A stretch of DNA of 64,000 bases, taken from positions 1 to 64,000 of the forward strand of contig DASVWD010000070.1 in NCBI GenBank assembly GCA_036389795.1. Direction: 5' to 3'. Below the pieces are notes generated by a model that was not told the origin of the DNA, ran no database searches, and saw only the letters and a program-made list of their open reading frames with translations. Position numbers and translations under genes: made by a program. Source of the DNA: Longimicrobium sp. (GTDB taxonomy: Bacteria; Gemmatimonadota; Gemmatimonadetes; Longimicrobiales; Longimicrobiaceae). This document shows, in pieces, positions 33,500 through 41,949 of this stretch (position 1 is the stretch's first letter; every line of letters starts with the position of its first letter).

Positions 33500-33871
33500 A
33501 TGTCCGAGTACGACATCAAGGCGATGCCGGCGTCCGAGAACTGCCGGCGCATCAACTTCGAGAAAGCCGAGGTCGTTCCGGGGATCATTCCGCACACCTG
33601 GTTCCTCGTGGTTTCCGGGACGAAGCCCTGCATCAACATGGAAGTCTCGCTCCAGCCACTCGTCTACATCCGCTGCCCGGAGTACTGGGGGATCGAGGTC
33701 GTCGGCTGCCTTCCCGGCGGGATCTGTCTCACCGCGACCGGCCCGTACAGCGTGGCGCTGCAGCTGAACGGGACGATCGGCTGCAAGGGGATCGAGGTGC
33801 TCGGGGCGAGGCATTCGGAGCCGATCGAGGTGCCGGACGGGTGCGACTGCAACGGGAGCACGACCTCCTGA
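33500..33871 (+). CDS. Hypothetical protein with six Cys
   Basis: 123 residues on the plus strand, ACGGAGGAATCACC before ATG. Beta-rich sequence with NTWFLVVSGTKP-like core (here HTWFLVVSGTKPC), PLVYIRCPEYWGIEVVGC and GIEVLGARHSEPIEV; Cys at about 15, 44, 60, 70, 76, 97, with a CDC near the end. I do not recognise a named family, though similar ~110-residue proteins seem to exist in other GC-rich bacteria. No signal peptide. A hairpin follows the stop. Stand-alone, opposite to both neighbours. Confidence 0.75.
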   Translation: MSEYDIKAMPASENCRRINFEKAEVVPGIIPHTWFLVVSGTKPCINMEVSLQPLVYIRCPEYWGIEVVGCLPGGICLTATGPYSVALQLNGTIGCKGIEVLGARHSEPIEVPDGCDCNGSTTS

Positions 33872-33881
33872 CCCGACTGCG

Positions 33882-33905
33882 CCGGCCGCGGAGATCCGCG
33901 GCCGG
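33882..33905 (+). terminator. Terminator of the 33500 gene
   Basis: 11-bp stem CCGGCCGCGGA / TCCGCGGCCGG around GA, 10 nt after the stop codon, followed by TGTCGTATCGTG. Confidence 0.55.
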
Positions 33906-33946
33906 TGTCGTATCGTGCCTGGAAGTCCCGACCTTTCGCGCCGCCC

Positions 33947-34180
33947 TCAGTAGTCGCCCTCGTCGGCCTCGGCGTCGACGCCCAGGGAGGTGAGCATGTC
34001 GGCCAGGTCGTAGACGGCGTCGAAGTCGTCGACGAAGACGGAGACGGGCCTGCCGGCGACCACGTCGTCGGCGACGCGGCGGGCGTCGACCATCCCCACG
34101 CCGGTGTAGCGCTGGATGATGCCGGCCAGGTGGTCGCGGCTGACGCGGGAGCGGGTGCCCCGGAGGTGGAGCTGCGGCAT
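33947..34180 (-). CDS. Hypothetical 77-aa protein coupled to hisA
   Basis: 77 residues: basic start MPQLHLRGTRSRVSRDHLAG, helix IIQRYTGVGMVDARRVADDVV, and an acidic C-terminus (VDAEADEGDY). Its ATG overlaps the hisA TGA by one base, so it is translationally coupled to hisA. I do not recognise it. The TGVGMVDARRVADDV stretch recalls ribosomal L7/L12-like helices but this is weak. Confidence 0.65.
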   Translation of the reverse strand: MPQLHLRGTRSRVSRDHLAGIIQRYTGVGMVDARRVADDVVAGRPVSVFVDDFDAVYDLADMLTSLGVDAEADEGDY

Positions 34181-34917
34181 CAGCCTCCGAGGCGGCGGAA
34201 GGCTTCGGCCAGGTCGAGCCGCCCCTCGTAGAGCGCCTTGCCGACGACGGCGCCGGCGATCCCGCGCCCCTCGCGGTGCGCGCGCGCGGCCGCCGCGACG
34301 TCTTCCACGCCGCGCACGCCGCCGGAGACGATCACCTCCGCGCCCGACTCGCGGGCCAGCTCGGCGGAGAGCTCCAGGTTGGGTCCCATCAGCATCCCGT
34401 CGCGCTCGATGTCGGTGTGGATGAGGGTGCCGACGCCCAGGCCCACGAGCGTCTTCGCCAGGTGGAACAGGTCGGCGCCGCTCTCCTCGGTCCACCCGCG
34501 CGCGGCCGGGCGCCGCCCCCGCGCGTCGAGGCCGACGGCGATGCGGCCCGCTCCCCAGCGGCGGACGGCGGCTTCGACCAGGCCGGGGTCCTCGATGGCC
34601 GCGGTGCCGACCACCGCGCGGGCGGCGCCGGCCTCCAGCACCTCCGCCAGGTCGTCCTCCGTCCTGAGCCCCCCGCCCGTCTGCACCCGGAGCGGGGTCG
34701 CGGCGACGATCTCCCGGATCAGCGCGCGGTTCGATCCCGTGCCGAAGGCGGCGTCCAGGTCGACCACGTGCACCCACTCCGCGCCCGCTGCCGCGAAGCC
34801 GCGCGCGACGGCGGCGGGGTCGCCGCCGTAGACGGTCTCGCGGCTCGCCTCGCCCTTCTCCAGCCGCACGCAGCGCCCGCCGCGCAGGTCGATGGCGGGG
34901 TAGAGCGTGAACGCCAC
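34180..34917 (-). CDS. hisA: Phosphoribosylformimino-5-aminoimidazole carboxamide ribotide isomerase
   Basis: 245 residues, TIM-barrel isomerase of histidine synthesis. N-terminal YPAIDLRGGRCVRLEKG with catalytic Asp, HVVDLDAAFG, QTGGGLRTEDD, and the second catalytic Asp in HTDIERDGMLMGPNLE are visible; VSGGVRGVEDV and GAVVGKALYEG close the phosphate site. It starts with GTG at 34917, three nt after the stop of the M23 peptidase gene, with AAGG as a weak ribosome binding site. No other his genes are in the window. Confidence 0.94.
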   Translation of the reverse strand: MAFTLYPAIDLRGGRCVRLEKGEASRETVYGGDPAAVARGFAAAGAEWVHVVDLDAAFGTGSNRALIREIVAATPLRVQTGGGLRTEDDLAEVLEAGAARAVVGTAAIEDPGLVEAAVRRWGAGRIAVGLDARGRRPAARGWTEESGADLFHLAKTLVGLGVGTLIHTDIERDGMLMGPNLELSAELARESGAEVIVSGGVRGVEDVAAAARAHREGRGIAGAVVGKALYEGRLDLAEAFRRLGG

Positions 34918-34919
34918 CT

Positions 34920-36209
34920 TCAGTCGTTCTCGGGCGCGGCGCCGCGGGCGGCCAGCATGGGGCCGGCGGCGCGGTCCATGGCGGCGATGCGGGCCTCCAC
35001 CAGCGCGCGGAAGCGGCCGCGGGCGCCGGAGGGAACGGGCTCGCTGACCAGGTGCTTGACCGAGGCGGGGTTCACCGGGCGGCCGGCCATGTGGAACTCG
35101 TAGTGGAGGTGCGGGCCCGTGGAGAGCCCGGTGGAGCCCACGTAGCCGATCACCTGCCCCGCGACGACGCGCGCGCCGGGGCGGATCCCCCTGGCGAAGC
35201 CGCGCAGGTGGGCGTAGCGGCTGGCGTAGCCGCCGCGGTGCCCGAGCTCCACCACGTTGCCGTAGCCGCCGCCCCAGCTCGCCTTGCGCACCACCGCGTC
35301 GCCCACGGCGCGCACGGGGGTGCCCGGCGCGGCGGCGTAGTCGATGCCGTGGTGGGCGCGCATGCGGCGCAGGATCGGGTGGAAGCGCCCGGTGGTGAAG
35401 ACGGAGGAGATGCGGCGGAACTCCAGCGGCGCGCGCAGGAAGGCGCGCTTGAGCGACTCGCCGCCCGGGCCGAAGTACTCCTGGCCGTCGCCCGTGTCGA
35501 AGAGGTACGCCTCGTGGCGCCGCCCGCCCACGTCGAACTGCGCCGCCAGGATGCGGCTGGAGCGGGCGGTGCCGTCGGGGCGCACCATGCGCTCGGTGAG
35601 GATGCGGTAGCCGTCGCCGGGCTTCAGGTCGCGCGAGAAGTCGATCTTGTAGGCGAAGATGCGGTCGGCCAGCAGGTCCACCACCCGCTCGCGCTCGGCG
35701 CGGGGGACGTCGCCCTTGCCGTCGAGCACCGCCTGGTAGAGCGAGCGCTCCACGGTCCCCGCCAGCACGGCGGTGTCGGCGTGGACCTCCACCTCTTCGA
35801 CCGCGGACTTCAGCTTGCCCGTGCGGCCGTCGACGCGCAGCGTGCGGTCGGCGTCGAGCCGCATGGTCATCCGCCTGAGTCCCCCGGTGCGGGTGGAGGT
35901 GCGCCACTCCACCGCCATCCCCGGGCGCAGGGTGCGCGGGTCGTGCGCGCCGGTGAGGCTGGCCAGCAGCGCCTGCGCCTGCTCGCCGTCCAGCCGCATG
36001 CGCTCCAGCAGCTCGGAGACCGTCTCCCCCTTGCGCAGCTCCGCGCGGTGCACCTCCTCGACGGGGGCGGCGTGCGCGGCCGGCAGCAGCGGCGGCGGGG
36101 CGGGCGGCGGCTCGTCGTTCTTCTGCCGGTGGAGGACGAACTGCGAGCCCAGCGCCAGGCCGAACACGCCCAGCACCCCGAGCGAAAGCATGCGGTAGGG
36201 ATTCGCCAT
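34920..36209 (-). CDS. M23 family peptidoglycan endopeptidase
   Basis: 429 residues. One N-terminal membrane anchor (about 7-26), a Pro-rich linker, an OapA/LysM-like region (ELRKGETVSELLERMRL and LRPGMAVEWR), a central domain, and a C-terminal LytM peptidase with zinc motif HHGIDYAA and GPHLHYEFHMAG. The order resembles MepM/YebA-type enzymes that cleave peptide cross-links. The third motif (GNVVELGHRGGYASRYAHL) is also present. Periplasmic. The Met at 36209 follows GGAGAGCTGTCC. First of a coupled trio with hisA and the 77-aa gene. Confidence 0.92.
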   Translation of the reverse strand: MANPYRMLSLGVLGVFGLALGSQFVLHRQKNDEPPPAPPPLLPAAHAAPVEEVHRAELRKGETVSELLERMRLDGEQAQALLASLTGAHDPRTLRPGMAVEWRTSTRTGGLRRMTMRLDADRTLRVDGRTGKLKSAVEEVEVHADTAVLAGTVERSLYQAVLDGKGDVPRAERERVVDLLADRIFAYKIDFSRDLKPGDGYRILTERMVRPDGTARSSRILAAQFDVGGRRHEAYLFDTGDGQEYFGPGGESLKRAFLRAPLEFRRISSVFTTGRFHPILRRMRAHHGIDYAAAPGTPVRAVGDAVVRKASWGGGYGNVVELGHRGGYASRYAHLRGFARGIRPGARVVAGQVIGYVGSTGLSTGPHLHYEFHMAGRPVNPASVKHLVSEPVPSGARGRFRALVEARIAAMDRAAGPMLAARGAAPEND

Positions 36210-36401
36210 CTGGACAGCTCTCCTTCTGCGATTTCAGCCACACGGCCGCCGCGCCGGACTCGGGCGCGACGGAGCACCACGGTTTCCGGCCAGGCCGGGG
36301 CGCCCGGCCGGATTCCTCCCCCCGGACCGCAGGAGAGCGCTGGATTGTCAGGGATTCGGCGCGATGGACGACGATCGCGCCGGGACGGTCACACCAGTGT
36401 T

Positions 36402-36465
36402 CTCACACGGAGTCAACGGAGTTAACGGAGAGTTTTCTCTGTTGACTCCGTTGACTCCGTGTGAG
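36402..36465. repeat. Hairpin repeat (family A, CACACGGAG type)
   Basis: 29-nt arms (36402-36430 and 36437-36465) with two mismatches, built from GTCAACGGA units, loop AGTTTT. It lies downstream of ftsZ, in a 423-nt gap without genes. Confidence 0.85.
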
Positions 36466-36632
36466 ACTCAATCGGTTTGGCCGGGTCGCAGAACGATCTT
36501 CTGCACACTCTTCATCCGGACCGATAGAGTCGCGGAACGGACGGTCGAAAACGGCGAGCGCGACGGGGCGGTCCCGGCCGGCCGGGCGGGACCCCGCTGC
36601 GCTCGCGCGTGAAGGTAGCAGCCGGACGTCCA

Positions 36633-37892
36633 CTAGTCCATCTGCCTCCGGATGAAGGTCGGGATCTCCAGGTCGCTCGGCTGCGAGCGCGGCTCCACCG
36701 GGCGCGGCGGCACCGGGAACTTGTGCACCGGCGTGCCCTGCTGCGGCGCCGCCGGCTCGGCCCGGGGCTCGGCGCGCCCCCAGGCCGCCGGACGCTCGGC
36801 CGCGGGGCCTTCGCCCGCCGAGGGCATCACCGTGCGATGGCCGTGCAGCGGGCGCACGTCGGCGCGCGGGGCGCGGAAGTCGGGGCGGATGACGCCGTCC
36901 TGGCGCCCGGCCAGGTGCGGCTCGGCCTTCTCGAAGCCGCAGGCGATCACCGTCACCCGCACCTCCTCGCGCATCCCGCTGTCGTGCACGGCACCGAAGA
37001 TGATCTCGGCCTCGTCGCCCGCGGCCTCCTGGATGATCGAGGAGATGGTGGTGACCTCGTCGATGGCCAGGTCCATCCCGCCGGTGATGTTGATGAGCAC
37101 CCCGGCCGCGCCCGAGATGGAGATGTTGTCCAGGAGCGGCGAGCTGATCGCCTCCTGGGCCGCCTCCACCGCGCGGTTGTCGCCGCGGCCGAAGCCGGTG
37201 CCCATCAGCGCCGCGCCGCGGTTGGACATGATGGTGCGCACGTCGGCGAAGTCCACGTTCACCTCGCCGGTCACGCGGATCAGGTCGCTGATCCCCTGCG
37301 TGGCGTGCAGGAGCACCTCGTCGGCCTTCTTGAGCGCGTCCTTGAAGCTGGTCCCCTTCCCCACCACCGAGAGGAGCCGCTCGTTGGGGACGACGATCAT
37401 GGTGTCGGCGGCGCGGCGCAGCTCGGCCAGGCCCTCCTCGGCCTGCCGCATCCGCTTCTTCCCCTCGAAGAGGAACGGCTTGGTGACGATGGCCACGGTG
37501 AGCGCGCCCATCTCGCGCGCCATCTCGGCGATGAGCGGGGCGGCGCCGGTGCCGGTGCCGCCGCCCATCCCGGCGGTGACGAACACCAGGTCGGCGCCCT
37601 CCAGCGCCTTGCGCACCTCCTCGCGGTTCTCCTCCAGCGCCTGCCGGCCGATCTCGGGGCGCGCCCCGGCGCCGAGGCCGCGGGTGAGCTTCTGGCCGAT
37701 CTGGATCTTGACCGTGGAGCGGGACATCTTGAGGACCTGCGCGTCGGTGTTCACCGTGATGAACTCGACGCCCTCCAGCTCCTCGGCGATCATCCGGTTG
37801 ACGGCGTTGCCGCCGCCGCCGCCCACGCCCACCACCTTCATGCGGGCGTTCTGCGGCATGGGGTCTTCGTACTCGAAGATCATCGTACTCAC
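36633..37892 (-). CDS. ftsZ: Cell division protein FtsZ
   Basis: 419 residues from the GTG at 37892, or 416 from the ATG at 37883. Tubulin-like GTPase of the division ring. Nucleotide motifs [15 protein letters not shown] and [12 protein letters not shown], the T7-loop [11 protein letters not shown], a variable Pro/Ala-rich linker (about 330-395), and the C-terminal peptide [13 protein letters not shown] that binds FtsA/ZipA-type partners. GGAGGAGC is very close to the GTG and rather far from the ATG, so the start is undecided. Last gene of the dcw cluster. Confidence 0.97.
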   Translation of the reverse strand: MSTMIFEYEDPMPQNARMKVVGVGGGGGNAVNRMIAEELEGVEFITVNTDAQVLKMSRSTVKIQIGQKLTRGLGAGARPEIGRQALEENREEVRKALEGADLVFVTAGMGGGTGTGAAPLIAEMAREMGALTVAIVTKPFLFEGKKRMRQAEEGLAELRRAADTMIVVPNERLLSVVGKGTSFKDALKKADEVLLHATQGISDLIRVTGEVNVDFADVRTIMSNRGAALMGTGFGRGDNRAVEAAQEAISSPLLDNISISGAAGVLINITGGMDLAIDEVTTISSIIQEAAGDEAEIIFGAVHDSGMREEVRVTVIACGFEKAEPHLAGRQDGVIRPDFRAPRADVRPLHGHRTVMPSAGEGPAAERPAAWGRAEPRAEPAAPQQGTPVHKFPVPPRPVEPRSQPSDLEIPTFIRRQMD

Positions 37893-37997
37893 GCTCCTCC
37901 GGTCACGTGGGAGGTGTCCGCCGGGGTTGGATTCGGGTGCAGGTTCGGATACAGGGGTGCCATGCGGGCTTCGCTCGACATTCTCTCGGGAAGTCGA

Positions 37998-39254
37998 TCA
38001 GAAGAAGTCCGTGAGCCAGTCGCGCACGCGCCGGATTGCGCCGGAAACGGCGGCGCCGCCGGGCGCGCCTTCGGGGGTTTCGTCGATGAGTCGGCGGGAT
38101 CCGTAGATGACCAGTCCTGCGGCCGTAGCAAACTTGGGCCGCCGCACCGAATCCGCAAGCCCGCCCAGCCCGTCGCCGGGCACGCCCACGCGCACCGGGG
38201 CGGCGAAGCTGCGCTCGGCCAGCTCCACGATCCCCGTGAGCGACGCCCCGCCCCCGGTCAGCACGATCCCGCCGCCCAGCTGGTTGGCGAGGCCGCTGCG
38301 GTCCAGCTCCGCCGCCACCAGCCCGAAGATCTCGTCCAGGCGCTGCTCGACGATGTGCGCCAGGAGCTCGCGCGCGACGTGGCGCGTCTGCCCCTGCGCG
38401 GGGCCGGGGAGCTCGAAGGTCTCCGTGGGGCTTACCAGGTCGGCCCGGGCCGAGCCCCAGCGCTCCTTGGCGCGCCCCGCCTCGGCGTACGGGAGCGAGA
38501 GCCCCTTGGCGATGTCGTTGGTCACCGTGGAGCCGCCCCAGGGGAGCGAGGCCAGGTGCCGCACCTTGCGCTCGTGGAAGACGGCGATGTCCGTCGTCCC
38601 GCCCCCGAGCTCCACCAGCGCGGTGCCGATCTCCTTCTCGTCTTCGGACATCACGGCGAGCGAGGAGGCCAGCGGCTCCAGCACCAGCTCGGCCACCTGG
38701 TAGCCCGCGCGGGTGACCGACTTGCGGATGTTCTGCGCGGCGCTGGCGCTGCCGGTGACGATGAAGACCTCGGCCTCCAGCCGCATCCCGGCCATGCCCA
38801 CGGGGTCGCGGATGCCGTCCTGCGCGTCGACGATGTACTCCTGCGGGATGGCGTGGATCATCTCGCGGTCGGCGGGGATCGGCACGGCGCGGGCGACCTC
38901 GTTCACGCGCTCGACGTCGGCGGGCGAGACCTCCTGGTCGCGGCTCTGCGTGCGGCCGACGGCCACCACCCCGTTCGAGGGCCAGGCGTGGATGTGCTCG
39001 CCCGCGATGCCGGTGTAGAGCCGCTCCACCTTCACCCCCGCCATCAGCTCGGCCTCCTTGACGGCCTTGCGGACGGCCTCGGTGGTGGCCTCGATGTCGG
39101 TGACGATCTCGCGGCGGATCCCGGTGGTGCGCGCCTGCCCGACGCCCAGGACCTTGACCTGCGCGCGCTGCGGCGCCTCGCCGTCGATCTCGGCGATCAC
39201 CACGGCGGTCTTGCTCGATCCGATGTCCAGGCCGGCGACGACGGTTGGGCGCAT
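37998..39254 (-). CDS. ftsA: Cell division protein FtsA
   Basis: 418 residues. Actin-like protein that anchors FtsZ to the membrane. VVAGLDIGSSKTAVVIAEI, the SHS2 (1C) domain around VERLYTGIAGEHIHAW, ALVELGGGTTDIAVF and VLTGGGASLTGIVELAE are typical. C-terminal residues VRDWLTDFF form the expected amphipathic membrane helix. The Met at 39254. A 105-nt gap separates it from ftsZ and an 85-nt heptamer-filled gap from ftsQ. Confidence 0.96.
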   Translation of the reverse strand: MRPTVVAGLDIGSSKTAVVIAEIDGEAPQRAQVKVLGVGQARTTGIRREIVTDIEATTEAVRKAVKEAELMAGVKVERLYTGIAGEHIHAWPSNGVVAVGRTQSRDQEVSPADVERVNEVARAVPIPADREMIHAIPQEYIVDAQDGIRDPVGMAGMRLEAEVFIVTGSASAAQNIRKSVTRAGYQVAELVLEPLASSLAVMSEDEKEIGTALVELGGGTTDIAVFHERKVRHLASLPWGGSTVTNDIAKGLSLPYAEAGRAKERWGSARADLVSPTETFELPGPAQGQTRHVARELLAHIVEQRLDEIFGLVAAELDRSGLANQLGGGIVLTGGGASLTGIVELAERSFAAPVRVGVPGDGLGGLADSVRRPKFATAAGLVIYGSRRLIDETPEGAPGGAAVSGAIRRVRDWLTDFF

Positions 39255-39255
39255 T

Positions 39256-39339
39256 CGATAGTGCTAAGTGCGAAGTGCTGAGTGCGAAGTGCGAGTGCGT
39301 GAGTGCGTCAGTGCGTGAGTGCGTGGCTTCATCGCTTCC
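39256..39339. repeat. Heptamer array between ftsQ and ftsA (family B)
   Basis: AGTGCTAAGTGCGAAGTGCTGAGTGCG-type units (7-8 nt), changing into GAGTGCGT octamers. It fills almost all of the ftsQ-ftsA gap inside the dcw cluster, and occupies the place of the ftsA upstream region. Confidence 0.75.
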
Positions 39340-40077
39340 TCAGCTCTCGTGGCGGACGACGACCTGGTCTTCGAAGCGGGCGTCGATCACGGTCCTGCCC
39401 ACTTGCAGCGTGTCGGACCGCGCACGGCGCTCGACGTCGTCCAGGGCGGCGCGCAGGCGCACCAGGCCGGGCTCGCCGATGCCGGGGCGCAGCAGCACGT
39501 CCGCCTTCCCCAGCGTGAAGCGCAGGTCGCCGCGGGGGAGCGGGCGAAGCTCGGAGACGCGGGCCATGAGCGCCGGGTCCAGCGCCGCCAGCCGCGCCGC
39601 TTCCGCCAGGGCCGCGCGCGCGCCCTCGTCCGCGATCCTGCGCCGCCCGTCCGCCTTCACCCGCGCCGCCAGCAGCGGGAGGTCGACGGCGGAGCGCGCG
39701 GGGTCCACCGGGAGCACCTCGCCGTCGGCGGTGGCGGGGCGCAGCGTGCCGGCCTGCACGAAGGCGGCGGGCGTCTTCTCCACCACGCGGATGCGCAGCG
39801 TGTGCGGGAGCCTCCGCGTCACCTTCGCCCCGGCGATCACCGGGTGGCGCCGGAGCGCCGCCTCCCACGCGGCCGGGTCGGTCCACACGTTGGCGCCCAC
39901 CTGCACGCCCGACGCGGCGAGGACCTCGTGCGGCGCCAGGAGCCGCGTCCCCGAGACCTCCACGCGCCGCGCCGCGAACCAGCCGACCTTCCGCAGCAGC
40001 GGCGGCGCCCAGAAGGGCGACGAGGCCGCGGCCAGGGCCAGGGCGGCGAGGGCGAGGCGGCGGGGGCGCATCCGCAT
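39340..40077 (-). CDS. ftsQ: Cell division protein FtsQ
   Basis: 245 residues. Basic N-terminus and one membrane helix (about 7-25), then a POTRA domain (RRVEVSGTRLLAPHEVLAASGV) and beta domain with RLPHTLRIRVVEKTPAAFV. Periplasmic scaffold of the FtsQBL complex. Sequence is divergent as usual; position right after murC supports the call. ATG at 40077 overlaps the murC TGA by one base. Confidence 0.9.
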   Translation of the reverse strand: MRMRPRRLALAALALAAASSPFWAPPLLRKVGWFAARRVEVSGTRLLAPHEVLAASGVQVGANVWTDPAAWEAALRRHPVIAGAKVTRRLPHTLRIRVVEKTPAAFVQAGTLRPATADGEVLPVDPARSAVDLPLLAARVKADGRRRIADEGARAALAEAARLAALDPALMARVSELRPLPRGDLRFTLGKADVLLRPGIGEPGLVRLRAALDDVERRARSDTLQVGRTVIDARFEDQVVVRHES

Positions 40078-41492
40078 CACACCACCGAGGGCGAGCGGGA
40101 GAACAGCTCCATCAGCTCGCGCGCGGCCTCGTCCAGGTTGCCGGCGCCCATGGTGACGCACAGGTCCCCCGGGCGCAGCTCGGCGGCCACGGCCTCCACC
40201 ACGTCGGCGCGGTCGGGAACGTAGCGCACGTCGGCGCCGGCCGCGCGCGCCGGGCCGGCGATCAGCTCGCCGGTGACGCCGGGGATCGGCTGCTCGCGCG
40301 CCGCGTAGACGCCGGTGAGGAAGAGCACGTCGGCCCACGCCAGCGCCCGCGCGAACTCGGGCGCGAAGTCGCGCGTCCGCGAGTACAGGTGCGGCTGGAA
40401 GACGAGCACCAGCCGCCGGTCGGGGTGCGCGGCGCGCGCGGCGCCGAGCGTCGCCTCGACCTCGGTCGGGTGGTGCGCGTAGTCGTCCACGAAGAGCACG
40501 CCGCCCGCCTCGCCCAGCCGCTCGAAGCGCCGGTCCACCCCGCCGAACTCGGCCAGCCCGCGCTCGATCTCGCCCCACTCCGCGCCGAGGCGGCGGGCCA
40601 CGGCGACGGCCGCCAGCGCGTTGCGGACGTTGTGCAGGCCGGGGGCGCCCAGCCGCGCCCGGCCGAGCGCCTTCCCCCGCTCGCGCACGGTGAAGCGCGA
40701 GCCGCCGCCCGCCAGGTCCACGTCCTCGGCGCGCAGCATCGACCCGGCGGCGAGGCCGTAGGTCAGCACGCGCTCGGGGCCGCCGCGCAGGCGGTTGGCG
40801 AGCCGGGCGGCGCCGTGGTCGTCGGCGCAGCAGGCCACCATCCCCTCGTCGGGGGTGGACTCGGCGTAGACGAGGAACGCCTCCTCGACGGCTTCCAGCG
40901 ACCCGTACACGTCCAGGTGGTCGGCCTCCAGGGTGGTCACGACGGCGATGGTGGGGCGCAGCTGGTGGAACGAGCGGTCGTACTCGTCGGCCTCGACCAC
41001 GTAGAGCCGGTCGCCGCCGCGGTGGAGGTTGCCCCCCCAGGCGGGGACGCGGGCGCCCACGAAGCCGGTGGGGTCCATCCCGGCGGCGGCCAGCACGGTG
41101 GTGGCGAGCGTCGTGGTCGTGGTCTTCCCGTGGGTTCCCGCGATGCCGACCACCGTCCCGTGGTCGACGATGGCGCCCAGCGCCTTCGCCCGCTTGAGCA
41201 CCGGGATGCCGCGCGCGCGCGCCGCCGCGATCTCGGGGTGGTAGTCGGGCACCGCCGCCGTCATCACCACCGCCACGCACCCGGCCACGTGCGCCGGGTC
41301 GTGCCCCTGCGCCACTTCGGCGCCCCGCTCGGCCAGCAGTTGCGAAGCGTGGTTCGGGTGCGCGTCGCACCCCGTCACCCGCCCGCCGGCCAGCAGGAGC
41401 ATCTCGGCCAGCGGGGCCATCCCCGCCCCGCCGATGCCCACGAAGTGCACCGGGCCCTGCCGGGCCAGCTCCACCAGGTCGAATTCGCTCAC
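40077..41492 (-). CDS. murC: UDP-N-acetylmuramate-L-alanine ligase
   Basis: 471 residues. Adds L-Ala to UDP-MurNAc in the cytosol. HFVGIGGAGMAPLAEMLL starts the Rossmann-like first domain, GTHGKTTTTTL is the ATP loop, EADEYDRSFHQLRP, LEADHLDVY, HNVRNALAAV and DDYAHHPTEVEATL are Mur ligase signatures. GTG start at 41492, because the conserved part begins at once and upstream sequence is repeat-like. Followed by ftsQ. Confidence 0.97.
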   Translation of the reverse strand: MSEFDLVELARQGPVHFVGIGGAGMAPLAEMLLLAGGRVTGCDAHPNHASQLLAERGAEVAQGHDPAHVAGCVAVVMTAAVPDYHPEIAAARARGIPVLKRAKALGAIVDHGTVVGIAGTHGKTTTTTLATTVLAAAGMDPTGFVGARVPAWGGNLHRGGDRLYVVEADEYDRSFHQLRPTIAVVTTLEADHLDVYGSLEAVEEAFLVYAESTPDEGMVACCADDHGAARLANRLRGGPERVLTYGLAAGSMLRAEDVDLAGGGSRFTVRERGKALGRARLGAPGLHNVRNALAAVAVARRLGAEWGEIERGLAEFGGVDRRFERLGEAGGVLFVDDYAHHPTEVEATLGAARAAHPDRRLVLVFQPHLYSRTRDFAPEFARALAWADVLFLTGVYAAREQPIPGVTGELIAGPARAAGADVRYVPDRADVVEAVAAELRPGDLCVTMGAGNLDEAARELMELFSRSPSVV

Positions 41493-41949
41493 GAATGTAT
41501 CGTCTCGCCGTCTCGAAATCCACCTTCTCGTTTTTCGGCAGACCACAACGGGTTGTGTGCCGCCGCTCGCGGGAAGGCTAAATCCTGCGGTCCCGGTCGC
41601 AAGTCCCGGTCCTAAGTGCTTGGTGTGCACACGGGACCCGCCAACAACGCGGAGTCATCCCGAGGGAGCCGCTTCGTACACGGTCTCCAGGCCACCTGCT
41701 TTTTGCACGCACCCGGTCCCGCCACCCAACCACGCTGTCATCCTGAGGGAGCCGCTGCGCCGCCCCTGCCCCGGCACCACCGCCCGGCGGCGACCGAAGG
41801 ATCTATGGGTCGCCTTCCGCGGAAGCTGGCTTCGTCGCAACGCTGCCCATAGATCCTTTCGGGCGCCCCGGCTTTCGTGTTGACGCGGGCCCAGCGCGGC
41901 GCCCTCAGGATGACAGCGTTGGGGGTGGTGGTGTGGGGACGATACCGCC
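41493..41949. other. 457-nt repeat-filled gap murG-murC
   Basis: Interrupts the dcw cluster. Holds one terminus-like copy of element C (AGTCATCCCGAGGGAGC at about 41653-41669), the complete element C3, and nothing gene-like. It must also contain the murC upstream sequences. Confidence 0.6.
41737..41914. repeat. Nested palindromic element C3
   Basis: Ends ACGCTGTCATCCTGAGG and CCTCAGGATGACAGCGT. Inner inverted pair CGAAGGATCTATGGG and CCCATAGATCC (with one extra T in TTTCGGGC). Located between murG and murC. Confidence 0.88.
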
